DNA of 64,000 bases. It comes from Toxonevra muliebris. Taxonomy: Eukaryota; Arthropoda; Insecta; Diptera; Pallopteridae. Position numbers and translations under genes: made by a program. Location of the stretch: positions 32,197,890 through 32,261,889 of the forward strand of contig OY829328.1 in NCBI GenBank assembly GCA_963691655.1, written 5' to 3'. Below are positions 34,561-45,973 of this stretch, one piece after another (position 1 is the first letter of the stretch; every line of letters begins with the position of its first letter). Below the pieces are notes generated by a model that did no database searches, had not been told where the DNA came from, and was given only the letters and a program-made list of their open reading frames with translations.

Positions 34561-37132
34561 AGTAGAACTGTTTTCGTTTCTTATTAACACCCACATACAA
34601 ATAAATACTCATTAAATATACATACATACGAGAAAGTAATGTTATGCCTTAATTGTTGTTGATTGTGAAAATGCATTTACTGTTCCACTTCCGTCATTCC
34701 GTATGCCACTCTTTTGAAAATTGTGAAAAGTGCAATTTAATGCATTTACTGTAAATTTTCACCAAAAGAGAAAGAAAAAAGAATTTGTACATTTGTGCAC
34801 ATAGTTATCATTTTTGTGTTATCAAAGCATTTGGACATTTTAAAAGGTCATAACTTAAAACCTTATCAGTGTAGTAGACACACAGTCAGACTCACAGACA
34901 GACAGAGAGCATACCAAGCCAAACAAATGAACGAAAATCTACAGCCAGACATGCGAGCAGGGTGAAAAACATTCAAACATGTGACATTTATTACCTGAAT
35001 AAAAAAAAAAAAAAAAAATGGACGAAAAGGCGCTGTAGCAGCAGCAGCAGCAGCAACAGCCATGAAAGGACAATGCGGCATCAATGAACAGAAAATTAAA
35101 AGTGCGGAAAGGAAATCATTCTATGGTGGATGATGGTCAAACTATGAGAAGAAGACAAATCAGAAGACGACAACATTGGAATCTACTGTTGCTGAGCAGG
35201 CACGCACACGTAGGCACGCACACGCAAATGGTAACACAAAAAGCAACAAAATTATGCCATTGCTTTCTGTTGCTGCTGCGACAATGTGATAAACTGAAAA
35301 CATCAAAGTAAGTATAAGTAGAAGGAAAAATGTGAAAACATAAAGAAGAAATGCCATCATCTTCTTTTGCTAAAAAGTAGAGCGATAATGCATTAACTGA
35401 AAACAACAATAAAAAAAAAAAATAAAATAAAAAAATATCAAAACCCAAACGGCGACACTCAAAATGTACCCAAAAACCAAAAAAAAAAAAATAAAATAAA
35501 ATAAAAAAAGATTTGGGATACTTAGGTATACCGGGGTACAACGCTAATATTGCTTCTCTTTTTCTTTGAGAGTTTTCTTCAATTACGGGTATTCTGATAA
35601 AGTGTCATCAGAGCGGGTGGTGGTGTTCCTTTATTTTTTTTTCTTGGTATGTTTATTACAAGTCGAGCACACTCACTGAGTTATTCGGAATGCAGCTCAG
35701 TTCAGCTTCATGCCTACCTACATGCTGGCGGTAAATTTGCTTACATCCTGTCTTTATGTCATTTTGATTGTAAGGACGTGATTTGTAATACAGCTCTTTG
35801 TTGTATGTATGGTATATATGTACATATGTGTACCTGCTTTATATTCATTATAGCATTCTCAGGCGTTGTGTGTGTGAGTGTGTTTGCGGTAGGTATATCC
35901 TCATCTTCTGCTTCTCATTATTTTTTTCTTCGACCTAATTTCAAGCTACTCATTCTTCTGCCTCATTGTTATGCGCATTGTGACTTCCTTGAATTGAACA
36001 CATTATGTTGATTAAATTGTATTTATGCCGAATTATGTCAAAAAATTTTGTGATATGCAATAAATTTTAAGAGTTTTCTTTCTTTCTTTCTATCTGTCAT
36101 TTCAAGTTTAATTGTTATTTAACGTTGCAAATGGATTTATTGTAGCTACAACGGAAGGAAGTAGGTAGTCCGATGTGAAATTAAACTATATTGCTGGTTC
36201 ATGTATGTATGTATAATATATTTTAACCTTGTCCATGTAGATTGATTGTTTGATTCACTTGAGGACGAAATGTTGTTTTTGGGCATGTGAAGAGCGTGTT
36301 TGTTGATAGAAAGATTGAGGCTGGAGGTAACACAGCACTCCTCTAATTCTAAACGGAAGTTTTTCCTAAGCAGTCTGAGCAATTTAATAGTTATAGATTT
36401 TTAATTAACGCTCATGAAAGAGGAAACTTTAGTGACACCATTCTCATATAGTCAGCCAAAGAACTCAGAAAATGCTTAAAATTGGTTGAGCATAGAAGAG
36501 ATTTAGCGACTAACGAATCATATTATCAAAATTTTTATTTTTTATTTATATTTTCTTTTGATATGTTTGATCCGTGAAATTTTTGAAAATTTTAATTTAT
36601 GGATTAATTTTTCATGGCGTCACAATGGTGGGGTTGTGATGGTTCCATTACTTAATACCTCAAAAGTAATATATTTTCCAAAGAGCATTTGTTATTTTTC
36701 TTAACCGTTTGTTCTACAAGAACATCCTCAAGAAATTGTTGGCAAAAACCTCTTAATAATGGGAAAGGGGAATAGTGAGATCGACAGTATGCGGCAGATT
36801 TTCATAACGAATAAATTTCTCTCAGACATTAAACATGTCATATGAAAAAATAGTATTATTTCAGAACGAGTTTGTTTCTCAGATATATTCAGTTTTGATT
36901 AGCAGTGTTTTGAAAATACAAGGAGCTTTAAAATGATCTAAGGTTCGTAATCAGCGTATCAAAATTAACATAAAATGTTTCAATAATTTCCAACTGGGCA
37001 ACATAAAATTTAATTTTTTTTTCGTGAAAAAATATATTTTATTTACAAAATGAATAGAGCGAAGGAAAATTTTAAATTGTTCAAAGACTAATTTAAACTT
37101 TAACCCTATTTATCCCACGTTATTTTATAACG
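34561..37132. other. Gene-free stretch with simple repeats
   Basis: Has a (CAG)n run near 35037-35060 and poly-A runs near 35003, 35410 and 35480. 36630-36730 weakly resembles the ~115-bp repeat unit of the hAT interior. Open frames on both strands (35137-35541, 35649-36011) are low-complexity and overlap. No gene supported. Confidence 0.4.
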
Positions 37133-37134
37133 TA

Positions 37135-38025
37135 AAGTCCCACGTAGTGACTTAGAGTCACTATATTGAATTAACTCGGCTATTCTCATTTCATTCAATT
37201 TTTTTTCTAAAATTTTTTAAAATCTGATAATAAACAACAAAAGTAAAATAATTTGGAAAAATATAGGTGTAATCTGTATTTACTTTGAACGCAAGTAGTG
37301 GAACAAAAACTTTTTATTGCAGATTTTACAGAATTGCTTTGAAGCTCTTCATTTCTCCCTCTCCGTCCTTTTAGCCTTTCTTTTTAGCATTTTTCACTTT
37401 TTAAAGTGTTTCATGTGAAATTTTGGCGATTTCGTCGCGTATGTGGTCCTAAAATTGTTCGATAGACTCTGCTATATTGGCATAAACTTGACTTATGAAG
37501 TATTCCCACAAGAAAAAGTCAGGAACGGTGTCTTCAGTGTTAGCACATTTTTCAAACGATATTTTGGTTTGTGCGAGCGTAGCATTAACGTAACAGACGA
37601 CTGATTTTGAAAATAAAATTGGAAAATTTGTGCTGAACCGGAGCTGTCAGATGACGATTTGACAGCTGCTGTTATTGTTGTTCCAGTTTAACATCGGGTA
37701 CCACAAAAAAATCACACTGTATAATAACTTTAGTTTTTTTTGGCATATAACTTATTAACGATGTTGTTTTATTACTGCAAAAATGCTGCCCTCTACTTCC
37801 CTATTCTTGTTAGGAAGAAAATTAATTGAAATGCACCTTTTATTTTTATTGCCGTATAAAGAATCATAAAACTCTCCATAATCGACAATGCCATGCTTTC
37901 TTACATCTGCATCTATCAACAATTTCAACAATTTCCTACTATTATTTCGGGTTTGATTTGTGGTACAGTACCTATTACAATATACAAATGTATATAGTTA
38001 CTCCCAGTCACTACGTGGGTCACTT
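37135..38025 (-). mobile_element. Mariner-like element relic, TA-flanked
   Basis: Left AAGTCCCACGTAGTGACTTA and right, inverted, AAGTGACCCACGTAGTGACT continue as AGAGTCACTATAT versus GGAGTAACTATAT. Both ends are flanked by TA (37133-37134 and 38026-38027). On the minus strand it carries a mariner-like catalytic end. Confidence 0.6.
37330..37620 (-). pseudogene. DD41D-like mariner transposase, C-terminal fragment
   Basis: The minus strand reads TVPDFFLWEYFISQVYANIA, then ESIEQF-stop-DHIRDEIAKISHETL. This matches the third-aspartate block and C-terminal helices of mariner-like transposases (DLTPcDFFLWGyvKsqVYa--P-sie-L---IR-eia-i). A stop interrupts it and nothing upstream of the third D was recognised. 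Confidence 0.5.
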
Positions 38026-38027
38026 TA

Positions 38028-38636
38028 CTCAGTTTTTTGTTTATTTAATGATTTTTAACTAATAAAGAAAAACAAAACAAAAAATACATTTTTATGAAGA
38101 TAACCGGTAAATGAACGAATACATCAGGCCCTTCCCGTGAAAAAATAAGAAATCTGAAAAATATAACGATTTTAATTTCAATAGTCATAATTCCGTCATA
38201 TCATATTAACAACCAAGTAAAGTTGACAAAATTAGCAAAAATTAGATTAAAAATTATAGAATGTCTCCTTTCTAAATCACTTATATTTTAGAGTTTTATT
38301 AAATTTACGGATATATAACTTCAGCATTTCAAAAAAAGTGGATAAGTAAATGTATTTTCATTTAAATTTATTTTTCTAATTGGCTCTTGGAGTAAAATCA
38401 CATAGGACGGAAATAGATTCACAATATATCCCAACTTTGGTAATTCCGTGCTATATGCCGTAATTAACAACCATAATTAGGTAATTACGTGCTATTTTAT
38501 TTCAACAGCGCCTATATCAAGTTTGCAAGCGAGATAAAGAATAAATAAACACAAAAGTGTTGTAAAATGGGTTCATCATTTGGGCGAGATAGGTTTCCCA
38601 ATAACTAAAGGACAGCTAGTAGGTTGTGTTGGTAAC
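38028..38636. other. Unassigned AT-rich stretch
   Basis: Nothing recognised. Confidence 0.3.
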
Positions 38637-38640
38637 TTAA

Positions 38641-39135
38641 CCCTCTAGTTCTCAAATTTTTGATTGGTTTAAAAAAAACAATATTGATAAATTGTGATGT
38701 AAAAAGCATAAACCTGATCTCAAACCCCTAAAAAATTGAATGGGCGGGATTTTATGAAGCTGGAAAGGTTGAATGCCTAAAGGTATGTATTTTTTGTTGA
38801 ACAAACTTTTTAACAATTTGTTTTAAGTAATTAAACACTTTGAAGAAAAAGTTCAAATTCTTTGCTACTCATAACTAATTTTACATCTGGCTAGTATGAC
38901 GAGAAGTATTTTATTTATTTCCTTTTTTTATTTTTTTATTTTTATCTCAAATTCAATCAAAATAATTTATATTCTTGTTCTTCACAAATTTTTGACTTTG
39001 ACTGCCGCTAACATCTGTAAAGCCTGGGGAATTCTATAAACGATATGATTAAATGTTGCAACAAAAAACTATTAAAGTGCTAATTACCCCCGTTTTAATA
39101 ACGTCTGTCTAGAGACACGCTTGGGAGCTAGAGGG
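38641..39135. mobile_element. piggyBac-type MITE with TTAA target duplication
   Basis: TTAA at 38637-38640 and 39136-39139 flanks ends CCCTCTAGTTCTCAA and, inverted, CCCTCTAGCTCCCAA. TTAA plus a CCC start is the piggyBac pattern. It is 495 bp and non-coding, AT-rich inside. Confidence 0.75.
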
Positions 39136-39139
39136 TTAA

Positions 39140-40145
39140 TGAAGGAGCTGAATTGCCCAAATAATTTTAGGAATGGTCTACCAAGACGATATTGGTACGA
39201 AGGATTTTTGAGGGGAGTTCTACTGTAAACCAAAGAGTTTCAGAATTCCTGACTGTTTCTCGTGTTCTGCCACAGAATTCTCCAAAAACGGTATAATAGT
39301 TTTCTCAACGGCCAGTGGGAGTAGAGGAAAAATTTGTATCCAAAAATTGTTTATCTCTTTGCGCTTAACAACTTTGCTTCAGACATCAAATTCTTATCTA
39401 TTACTCTAGTATTTATATATAGCAACATTTTTAATATACCTTTTAAAAAGTTGATACGCTAGAAGCTACCTAATTTTCTCACATTTTTTTATTGTTACGT
39501 TTTCTCAGTTTTTTGAGCACAAAAAAGATATACATTTTCTTTAATCTGTTTTATTTTTTACAAGAAAAGGCTTAGGAATCCCTTAAATCTTCCTTCATTA
39601 AATTTCGAAAGGAATTATATTCGCACGGAATTAGTTTTACTGACAAAAATTTAGCACGGAATTAGCGGCAATTAAAAGTTTTGGAAAATTGAAAATAAAT
39701 GATTCAAATGGTAAAAATACTTAAATATTTAAACTTATAATTAAACAAAAAAGTCGAGTATTACATGAAACCCAAAATTTTTATCTTGATACCTTTGGAA
39801 TGATAACAATATCTTTTTAAAGATCAAAATGTCTTAGTGGCCTTTTTTCATAAGACACCGAATTAAATAGACTTGCTACTTTTAGTTGTGCCGAACATTG
39901 ACCACCCAAATAGTTTTTTTTTTTTGTGAATTTTTCATAAGTCGTATAAGTCGAAAAAAAATATTTTCCATCAAAAAAAACATGAATTGCATTACATCCT
40001 TATGCTATGCTTTATATTTTATCAAACATGATGACTTCCGTGCATATTGTAAGTAAAAAAAAATATGTGAATTCATTCCAAAATTGCGTTATTTACCGGT
40101 TATGGAATACAAAATTTTTCACTAAGCAATTTGTATGATTAACTA
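39140..40145. other. Unassigned AT-rich stretch
   Basis: May hold the eroded upstream part of the zinc-finger pseudogene that follows; I could not recognise it. Confidence 0.25.
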
Positions 40146-40376
40146 TTGTCTTGTCATTTAAATAAATTCATGCAAAGCACAGGAGTATTGAAAGAAATAA
40201 GAAAAAAAGATGCGAGCATCTTCAAAAACACAACCAAAAACCAACCGAAAAAATCTACAACGAGTCCTCCAATACAACGACGAAAAGAACAGTATTCACC
40301 ATTGACTGCTTCCGAAGACCACAACTTTTGTATTATTTGTTTAAAGGAAATGCCACTGAAATTGTCTATTCCTTAA

Positions 40377-41202
40377 CCTTTCCCTGCCCATGCTGCCATA
40401 TATGGTCCCACCACTTTGGACGATAATAGTAGCGCCATCTTACGTCCAACATCCAAACCACAAAATGGGTTTCGTAGATTGCAGCTTTCTGTATCGATGC
40501 GCATATATAACGGTATTAGAAAGCGTCAGCTGTCAAAAGTTATTGCTATTGATAGTTTTTTAAGAGACTAAGAAAATTAAATCTAGAGGTTAATTTTTCA
40601 AAGTCATGACTTAAGTTCATGTCAATTTCGTTATTTGAAGTTATATATAAACAGGTTAATGAACAAATGTAGTCATCACAACAACAATGTATATAGAGTC
40701 TCCTAAAAAACTATCAAGAACTGATTGAATGGGGAAATGACACCTAGAATCATTTTTTTACAAACACACACACACTTTCATTTACTAGACTTTGAAATAA
40801 CGAACTGTTATGCAGACTAGCTACATTGGGGGGAAAAAACAACAACATAAGTGCATAGAACGGTAGTGAGAGTTTCTTTCAATATCTCTATTCAGTGAAG
40901 ATATTTGGAATCAAATCCGTAATTCTGGGTTATGATTTCAAATATTAGTAGCTTATATAGGATATTGAAAGATTAAGAACTATCACTAAGATCACTGATG
41001 AGGAATTGTGGCGGATTCCGAAACGGGCATCTGATTTGCCTGTCTCTATATACATTGTAGTTGTGATGACTACATTTGTTCATTAACCTGTTTATATATA
41101 ACTTCAAGTTATTGCTATGTTTATGTGAAAAAATATGTTTTTCAAATATAAATAAAATTAATTTTTTTTAAACAAAATTTTGCCTTGTTAGGCAGTGAAG
41201 GT
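40377..41202. mobile_element. piggyBac-type element with TTAA duplication, carrying a nested MITE
   Basis: TTAA at 40373-40376 and 41203-41206 flanks ends CCTTTCCCTGCCCATG and, inverted, ACCTTCACTGCCTAAC (10 of the first 14 positions equal). It interrupts the zinc-finger pseudogene and itself contains the M1 foldback MITE (40635-41107), leaving about 350 bp of its own sequence. No transposase remains. Confidence 0.55.
40635..41107. mobile_element. Foldback MITE, family M1, copy a (reference copy)
   Basis: The outer about 65 bp are near-identical inverted repeats: left TTGAAGTTATATATAAACAG, then GTTAATGAACAAATGTAGTC, then ATCACAACAACAATGTATAT; the right end is its inverse with one or two changes. 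Total 473 bp, non-coding. A target duplication is not clear. Related sequence is at 5127-6195, 7303-7340 and 30921-31625. Confidence 0.8.
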
Positions 41203-41320
41203 TTAAATGTAATACATGGAAAAGAGCCGCCCAATCTAAGGGCCAATTCTTTTTTTTACATGCAAACACTGTGAGTCCGATTATGATGAAGAATTGGAGG
41301 AAACTATTTTCCTTTTTTTT

Positions 41321-43842
41321 TTTTGACGTCCTCAGCCAACAGAAAATACAAGTTATTCATAAAAATTGAAAATCTTTTGTACTTATTTAATTGTTAGACA
41401 TTATATTGAAATTTTTGGGGTGTTCTACAACCGGTACCTACATTACATTACATTTTTTTTTGATAAAAATTCACTTTCAGAAAATTATTCTTCGATATTT
41501 TAGTTTTCGAATGAGCTGTAGTACATTCTAAAATTATTCTTAAAAAAAAATGTCTTATTATTTTAACCTGATTTCAGGGTGTATCGAATTTTTTTCTAAT
41601 GGAGTTGGAATCACACATTTTCCTAGATTAGTTTTCTTCTTCGCCATCTGATTTTTACTTGTTTCACAGTGTATTTTACGTGATATTTATATTATTTATA
41701 ATCTTATAAACTTTTTTGACAGTTGTCATTCCTGAGAAAGAACTTTGAAAAAAATGTTCTATACAATTAAATACTTAAACTAATAAAAAATGTGTCCAAT
41801 TAATAACCCCGTAAGAATATTTTAACAAGGGTGGTCTAAGAAGAAAAAAAATATACCAAAGAGATTTTTCTGTTTTAATACAAATCCCAAGGCATTTAAA
41901 TGCATTTCCTTGCACGATAAAAATGCCCAAAATCAACAGAATGAAATGAAAAAAGTCTCAAGTGATACTCATTGATTGTAACAAAAATATCTACCAAAAC
42001 AACAACAACAAATTAAATAAAATAGAGAAAAAAATAAAGAATGTTTGTAAAATGATATGAGTATTTTCCTATTTCATTCTTCTTCTTTCTTTCTTTTTTT
42101 TTTTTTTTTTTTGAGACGTTCAAATCTTTATTGATACGAAGTGGTAATTTTTCAATACCTAGGATTAGGTTTTTCTTTTTTTTTTATAGGATACGGTTTA
42201 CGATAATATGTGAGTTTTTGTTTTCTTCATTTTTAGTTCGGCATATTGTTGTTACTATTGCTGGCTCAAAACGCTTTTCTAATGCTAATTTGATGAGTCA
42301 TGTGCGATTGGTATCTCTGACTCTGACTGCATCTCATTGAAAAGGGCATGGGTATTCATGGGCAACGCATACACACACACATACTCGATTTCATTTCATT
42401 CTATACCACTTCATTCACTCCACATTGCGATGACATGTCATTGTTTTGAGTTTTTAGGGTTACCATTTTGCTGTTCGTTGTTGTTCTTGCCTGTTTTCAC
42501 AGTCATTGTCGTAAATTTTCTCTAAGGTTTATTTGTCATTTACTTAGGCCGATACAATGAAAGTATGTATGTATTTCTAGTGTATGTGTGTGAGTTTTCA
42601 TAGAAATAGTAAACTGTCAACATATAAAGGAGACGCTATGTGTAGTTTTTGTATCTTTCATAGTGTAAAATTACTGCATAAATAAATAATGAAAATAGCA
42701 TTTAAATGCTGTGTTTTCAAATACGAGAACTGTAACAATAATATGGAAACAGCATTAGAATAGACGAGTTTGAGTTCGGTTGGTTGGCTTCCTTTCTTTT
42801 TTTTGGTTTTTACCTTCTTGTCAATTCCAATTGTTATGAAAATAACTGATGCGTACGCATTGATAACATTTGGGCCTTTTGGTGCACTTTATAGAAATTC
42901 TAATATCATAATGGATTTAAATGGATACACTCGTATCGGTCGCGTCGTACAATTCAGCTTTGAAATGAATCCGGCACTTAAATTTGGTCGCTCGCAAGTG
43001 CGGTTGATGGTCTGTTTAGATAAATTTCGTTTTGAGAATTTCATCATGTAAATCTATACACTGGAATAACATTGAACCTAAGAGAACTTATCATTTAGAC
43101 AAATTTTCCAGATTTTTTAGTAATTATTAATTATTGTCTTTATGAAATTTATTACCCTGGCAAAAATTACAAGCTTTGTCTTCGATTAAAAGGTCTTTGA
43201 GTGGATTGATCATTTAAACACGGAGAACAATTGCGATCCAGTGTGAGTGCCTTCGTTTTGTGTGTTGAGAACACTATCTAAATTCAAATGATACCTACTG
43301 CAACCAGTTGGTACCAGTTGGTATATATTTCTGCAAATTCCGTATCTTTACCACGGATATGTCTGTCAAGTTGTCGAAAAACCTTGCACTTGGTGCAGGG
43401 AGATGTGGTTCTTGTAGAGCAGGGCAGTGATTCAAGTCAGGATTTGTTTAGCTCTGGTCGAAACCACCGAGCTGCCATTCATATTACTCCAAACGATGTT
43501 GAACACAGCTTCTATTGTATTTGTTTTTTTTTTTTTTTTTTTTTTTGGGATAATTTCACTTGCACTTCACGAATGACTGAATTTTCTCGCTGGGACCAAA
43601 ATTCAGCCACCACACAAACTGTACTCAAATAATTAGATTAATAAGTATGTAATTTAAAGACAATTTCCCATAGTTTTAAATATTTTTTGAAGTTGATTAT
43701 TATTTTTTAAACAAGCGCATAATGTGAAAATAATTAGCATTTATTGTTAATGTTTCTATTTAAACAACGGTATACCGTAAATATGTATTATATGTACAGA
43801 AAAGGTTAAAACAACAAAAAGCTAGCTGACATATACCACAAA
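41321..43842. other. Gene-poor stretch upstream of the DUF1091 array
   Basis: Two plus-strand frames are worth naming but not calling. 42770-43051 has a hydrophobic start followed by YTRIGRVVQFSFEMNP and no ATG at its beginning. 43288-43632 is broken by a 22-base T run. Neither has a domain I know or clear splice sites. Poly-T runs lie near 42096 and 43526. Confidence 0.35.
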
Positions 43843-44634
43843 ATGTTACAAAAGGCAACACAATTATCAATAATTCTCCTCGGAATTTGGACTATTGATA
43901 TTTCTATGGCATGGGTAAGTAAGAAACGTTAAGGTATAAAATTTAAAGATTATAAAAAAGTTTTAAACATGATTTCAGCGTGACTTCGAACTATGCTTTT
44001 CGAATACGACTTGCAATATATACGAAACAAAATTTAAAACATTGGATTGCGCTGTTTATAAGTCACCACATAATCTTTCAACATTATCCATCAGTTTTAT
44101 ACCAACTGAGGATATTTACATTAAGGATACACGTTCCAAAGCAAGTTTATTACGTGATGGTGATAAACCAATGACTCTTGTTGATCACATATTCGATGGT
44201 TGTGAATGGTTAGAGGGGAAATCAACAAGTGTCGGCCTAAAAATGTTGATAACACAATTAAGATTGACCAATGTTACTAATTTACCGTATCAATGCCCAT
44301 TGAAAAAGGTATTGAATAAATAAGTGGAAATAAGTGATTTTATGGGAGTGGTTTTCATTGTTGTTATACGATTTATACTGAATCACTTATACCTCGTTTA
44401 ATTGTGAAATATGAGAAATACAATATAATTTTTTTTTTTAAATTTCAGAATAAGAAATATTTCATCAAGGATTTTTACATCGATTCAGAAAAGTTTCCAC
44501 CATATACACCACATTTGAAGTTGGATTATTACATAAACTTTTTTGAGAATAACAAAAAAATTATGCATATTGGTGTAGAAGGGGAATTAAAGTCAAAAAT
44601 ACCTGTGGCTATAAAAAAACGCAATAGAAAATAA
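43843..44634 (+). CDS. Secreted DUF1091-family protein, gene 1 of a tandem trio
   Basis: Three exons: 43843-43914, 43979-44308 and 44449-44634, joined by GT-AG introns of 64 and 140 bp, both phase 0. The product is 195 residues. Residues 1-23 (MLQKATQLSIILLGIWTIDI...) are a signal peptide and the first intron follows the next codon (Trp). The mature part has cysteines in the DUF1091 order: two near the N terminus (ELCFSNTTCNIY), one in TLDC, then DHIFDGCEWLEG, then NLPYQCPLKK at the exon 2 end, and KDFYIDSEKFPPYTPHLKLD in exon 3. The Cys-x-Phe/Trp-Leu and Cys-Pro motifs and the C-terminal beta-strand block define the family. Its function is not established; related fly proteins (CheA/CheB-like) have been linked to lipid or pheromone handling. 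A polyadenylation signal AATAAA lies near 44721. It is the most diverged of the three copies and has a longer Lys-rich tail. Confidence 0.85.
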
Positions 44635-44815
44635 TTATTGAATACCAATTTATTTATGAGGGACATACATTTAAAAGACATAAAAAAAATATTTTTGTTA
44701 AGGATTTTTTAAGAAGATGTGTTAATAAATTTTATAAAGCTTAAAATTGATTTTTGTCGGAGTTATAAACGTTTGCGTGGAGGGATTTTTTTTTTTAAAG
44801 AAATTTATGAAAATA

Positions 44816-45602
44816 AGGAGTGAGATTGAAAAAATCTTAATACACGTCTTACCTAATAATTTTTTTTGGGTGTAAAATTTAAAAATTTCTTTGATCTAGT
44901 TATCTTTGAAAAATATGTCAGTTGTTATTTTTAATGACAAACATGTTGATTTATTGTGAGTTTGATCAAACTGAGTGAAGAAAAAGAAGTACGTCTTAAA
45001 ATTATTAAAAATTTTCAAAAAAATCCAAATTTTTATTTTTATTTTGCTGATGCTCGAGGAAATGTAGTAGAACAATTTAGAATCAAAAAGCAAACAAAAT
45101 TTCCTAAAAAATTCCTGGTATGGCAAGCTATATGCAGTTGCGGCAAAAGCAGCAAGTCATTTGTTACAGTGGGCTCTATAAATACCGAAATATACATCAA
45201 AGAATGTTTGAAAAAAAGACTTCTTCCTTTCATAAGTGGGCACAATGTGTCCACATATTTTTGGCCCAATTTGGCATCATGTCACTACGGCAAGAAAGCT
45301 CTGGAGTGGTACCAAAGTAATAACATAGTTTTTGTACCAAAAGAGGCCAATCCTCCAAATTGTCCGGAGCTAAGACCAGTGGAGAGATATTGGGCTCTTG
45401 CGAAAAGAAATTTAAAGAGCACAAAAAAGGTGTCCCAAAATATCGAAGATTTTAAAAGGAGATGGGCAACCTGTTCCAAAAAGGTGTCTGAAACAACTAT
45501 CAAATCTCTAATGTAAGGCTTACCAAAAATCAAAACTCTAAGATCAACCGTTTAAAAATTATTGAATTTTATATTTGTTAAGATTTTTTCGATCTCACTC
45601 TT
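44816..45602 (+). mobile_element. DD37E Tc1/mariner element, copy C, internally deleted
   Basis: Same ends as copy A (TA at 44814-44815 and 45603-45604), but 787 bp instead of about 1268 bp. The deletion removes the helix-turn-helix region and the first catalytic aspartate. KNPNFYFYFADARGNVVEQF joins the first about 20 codons directly to the mid-catalytic domain in frame. The start codon is CTG (44971) where copy D has ATG. The second catalytic position is Asn (FWPNLASCHYG), as in copy A. The frame stops at 45516 with the same early TAA as copy B. Confidence 0.88.
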
Positions 45603-45973
45603 TAAAACAATGTTTCGTCAGATAATTATTAATCTTGCGAATGATTTAAAAAAAAAATTTTTGATAAAATGGTGGCTTTTAAAACTTAAAAACGTGATTT
45701 TTACTAGTAAAACTGGGTTTATGTTATATTATTTTTATAGCTGTAATCATCGGCTAAAGAAGTACCTAATTTATTCCCCAGTTTTTTTAAATCTATAAAA
45801 AGTGCTCCAAAATTTTGACCGGTTAATTTTTATTAATGTTCAGTAACCGCCAGCAAAATGTAATGAAGGCAGTTTTTGGTTTTAATATATTAATCCTCTA
45901 AATTCCTTTTATAAAGGCCTTTTGATCCTTTCTAATATTTCTAACATATAAAATAAACTACTTCATTTGAATA

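Larger units (their letters stand above)
40146..41320 (+). pseudogene. Pogo-like transposase C-terminal zinc finger, split by a TTAA insertion
   Basis: Plus-strand sequence 40146-40376 reads a basic Lys/Ser/Thr/Pro-rich linker and then SEDHNFCIICLKEMPLKLS. It breaks exactly at a TTAA site. After the inserted DNA, 41210-41320 reads LKCNTWKRAAQSKGQFFF, then, one base shifted in a T run, TCKHCESDYDEELEE. Put side by side, the order CxxC ... CNT(C/W)xRA ... CxxC matches the finger at 2091-2334 (CIIC ... CNVCDRAVHLTC ... CTC). At least two frame changes exist. Seen: both halves and the break at TTAA. Inferred: that they were once one protein. Confidence 0.45.

Noticed and set aside
35137..35541. 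134-codon minus-strand frame rich in Phe/Leu
   Set aside because: Created by poly-A/poly-T tracts on the opposite strand; overlaps other equally poor frames.
40377..40425. CPCCHIWSHHFGR reading that looks like a zinc finger continuing the pseudogene
   Set aside because: It lies inside the terminal repeat of the TTAA element; a better continuation exists after the right TTAA.
42770..43051. 93-codon frame with a hydrophobic start upstream of the DUF1091 genes
   Set aside because: No ATG at its start, no cysteine pattern or C-terminal block of the neighbouring family, no clear splice sites; kept only as a note.
43288..43632. 114-codon frame
   Set aside because: Crosses a 22-base T run giving polyphenylalanine; no domain recognised.
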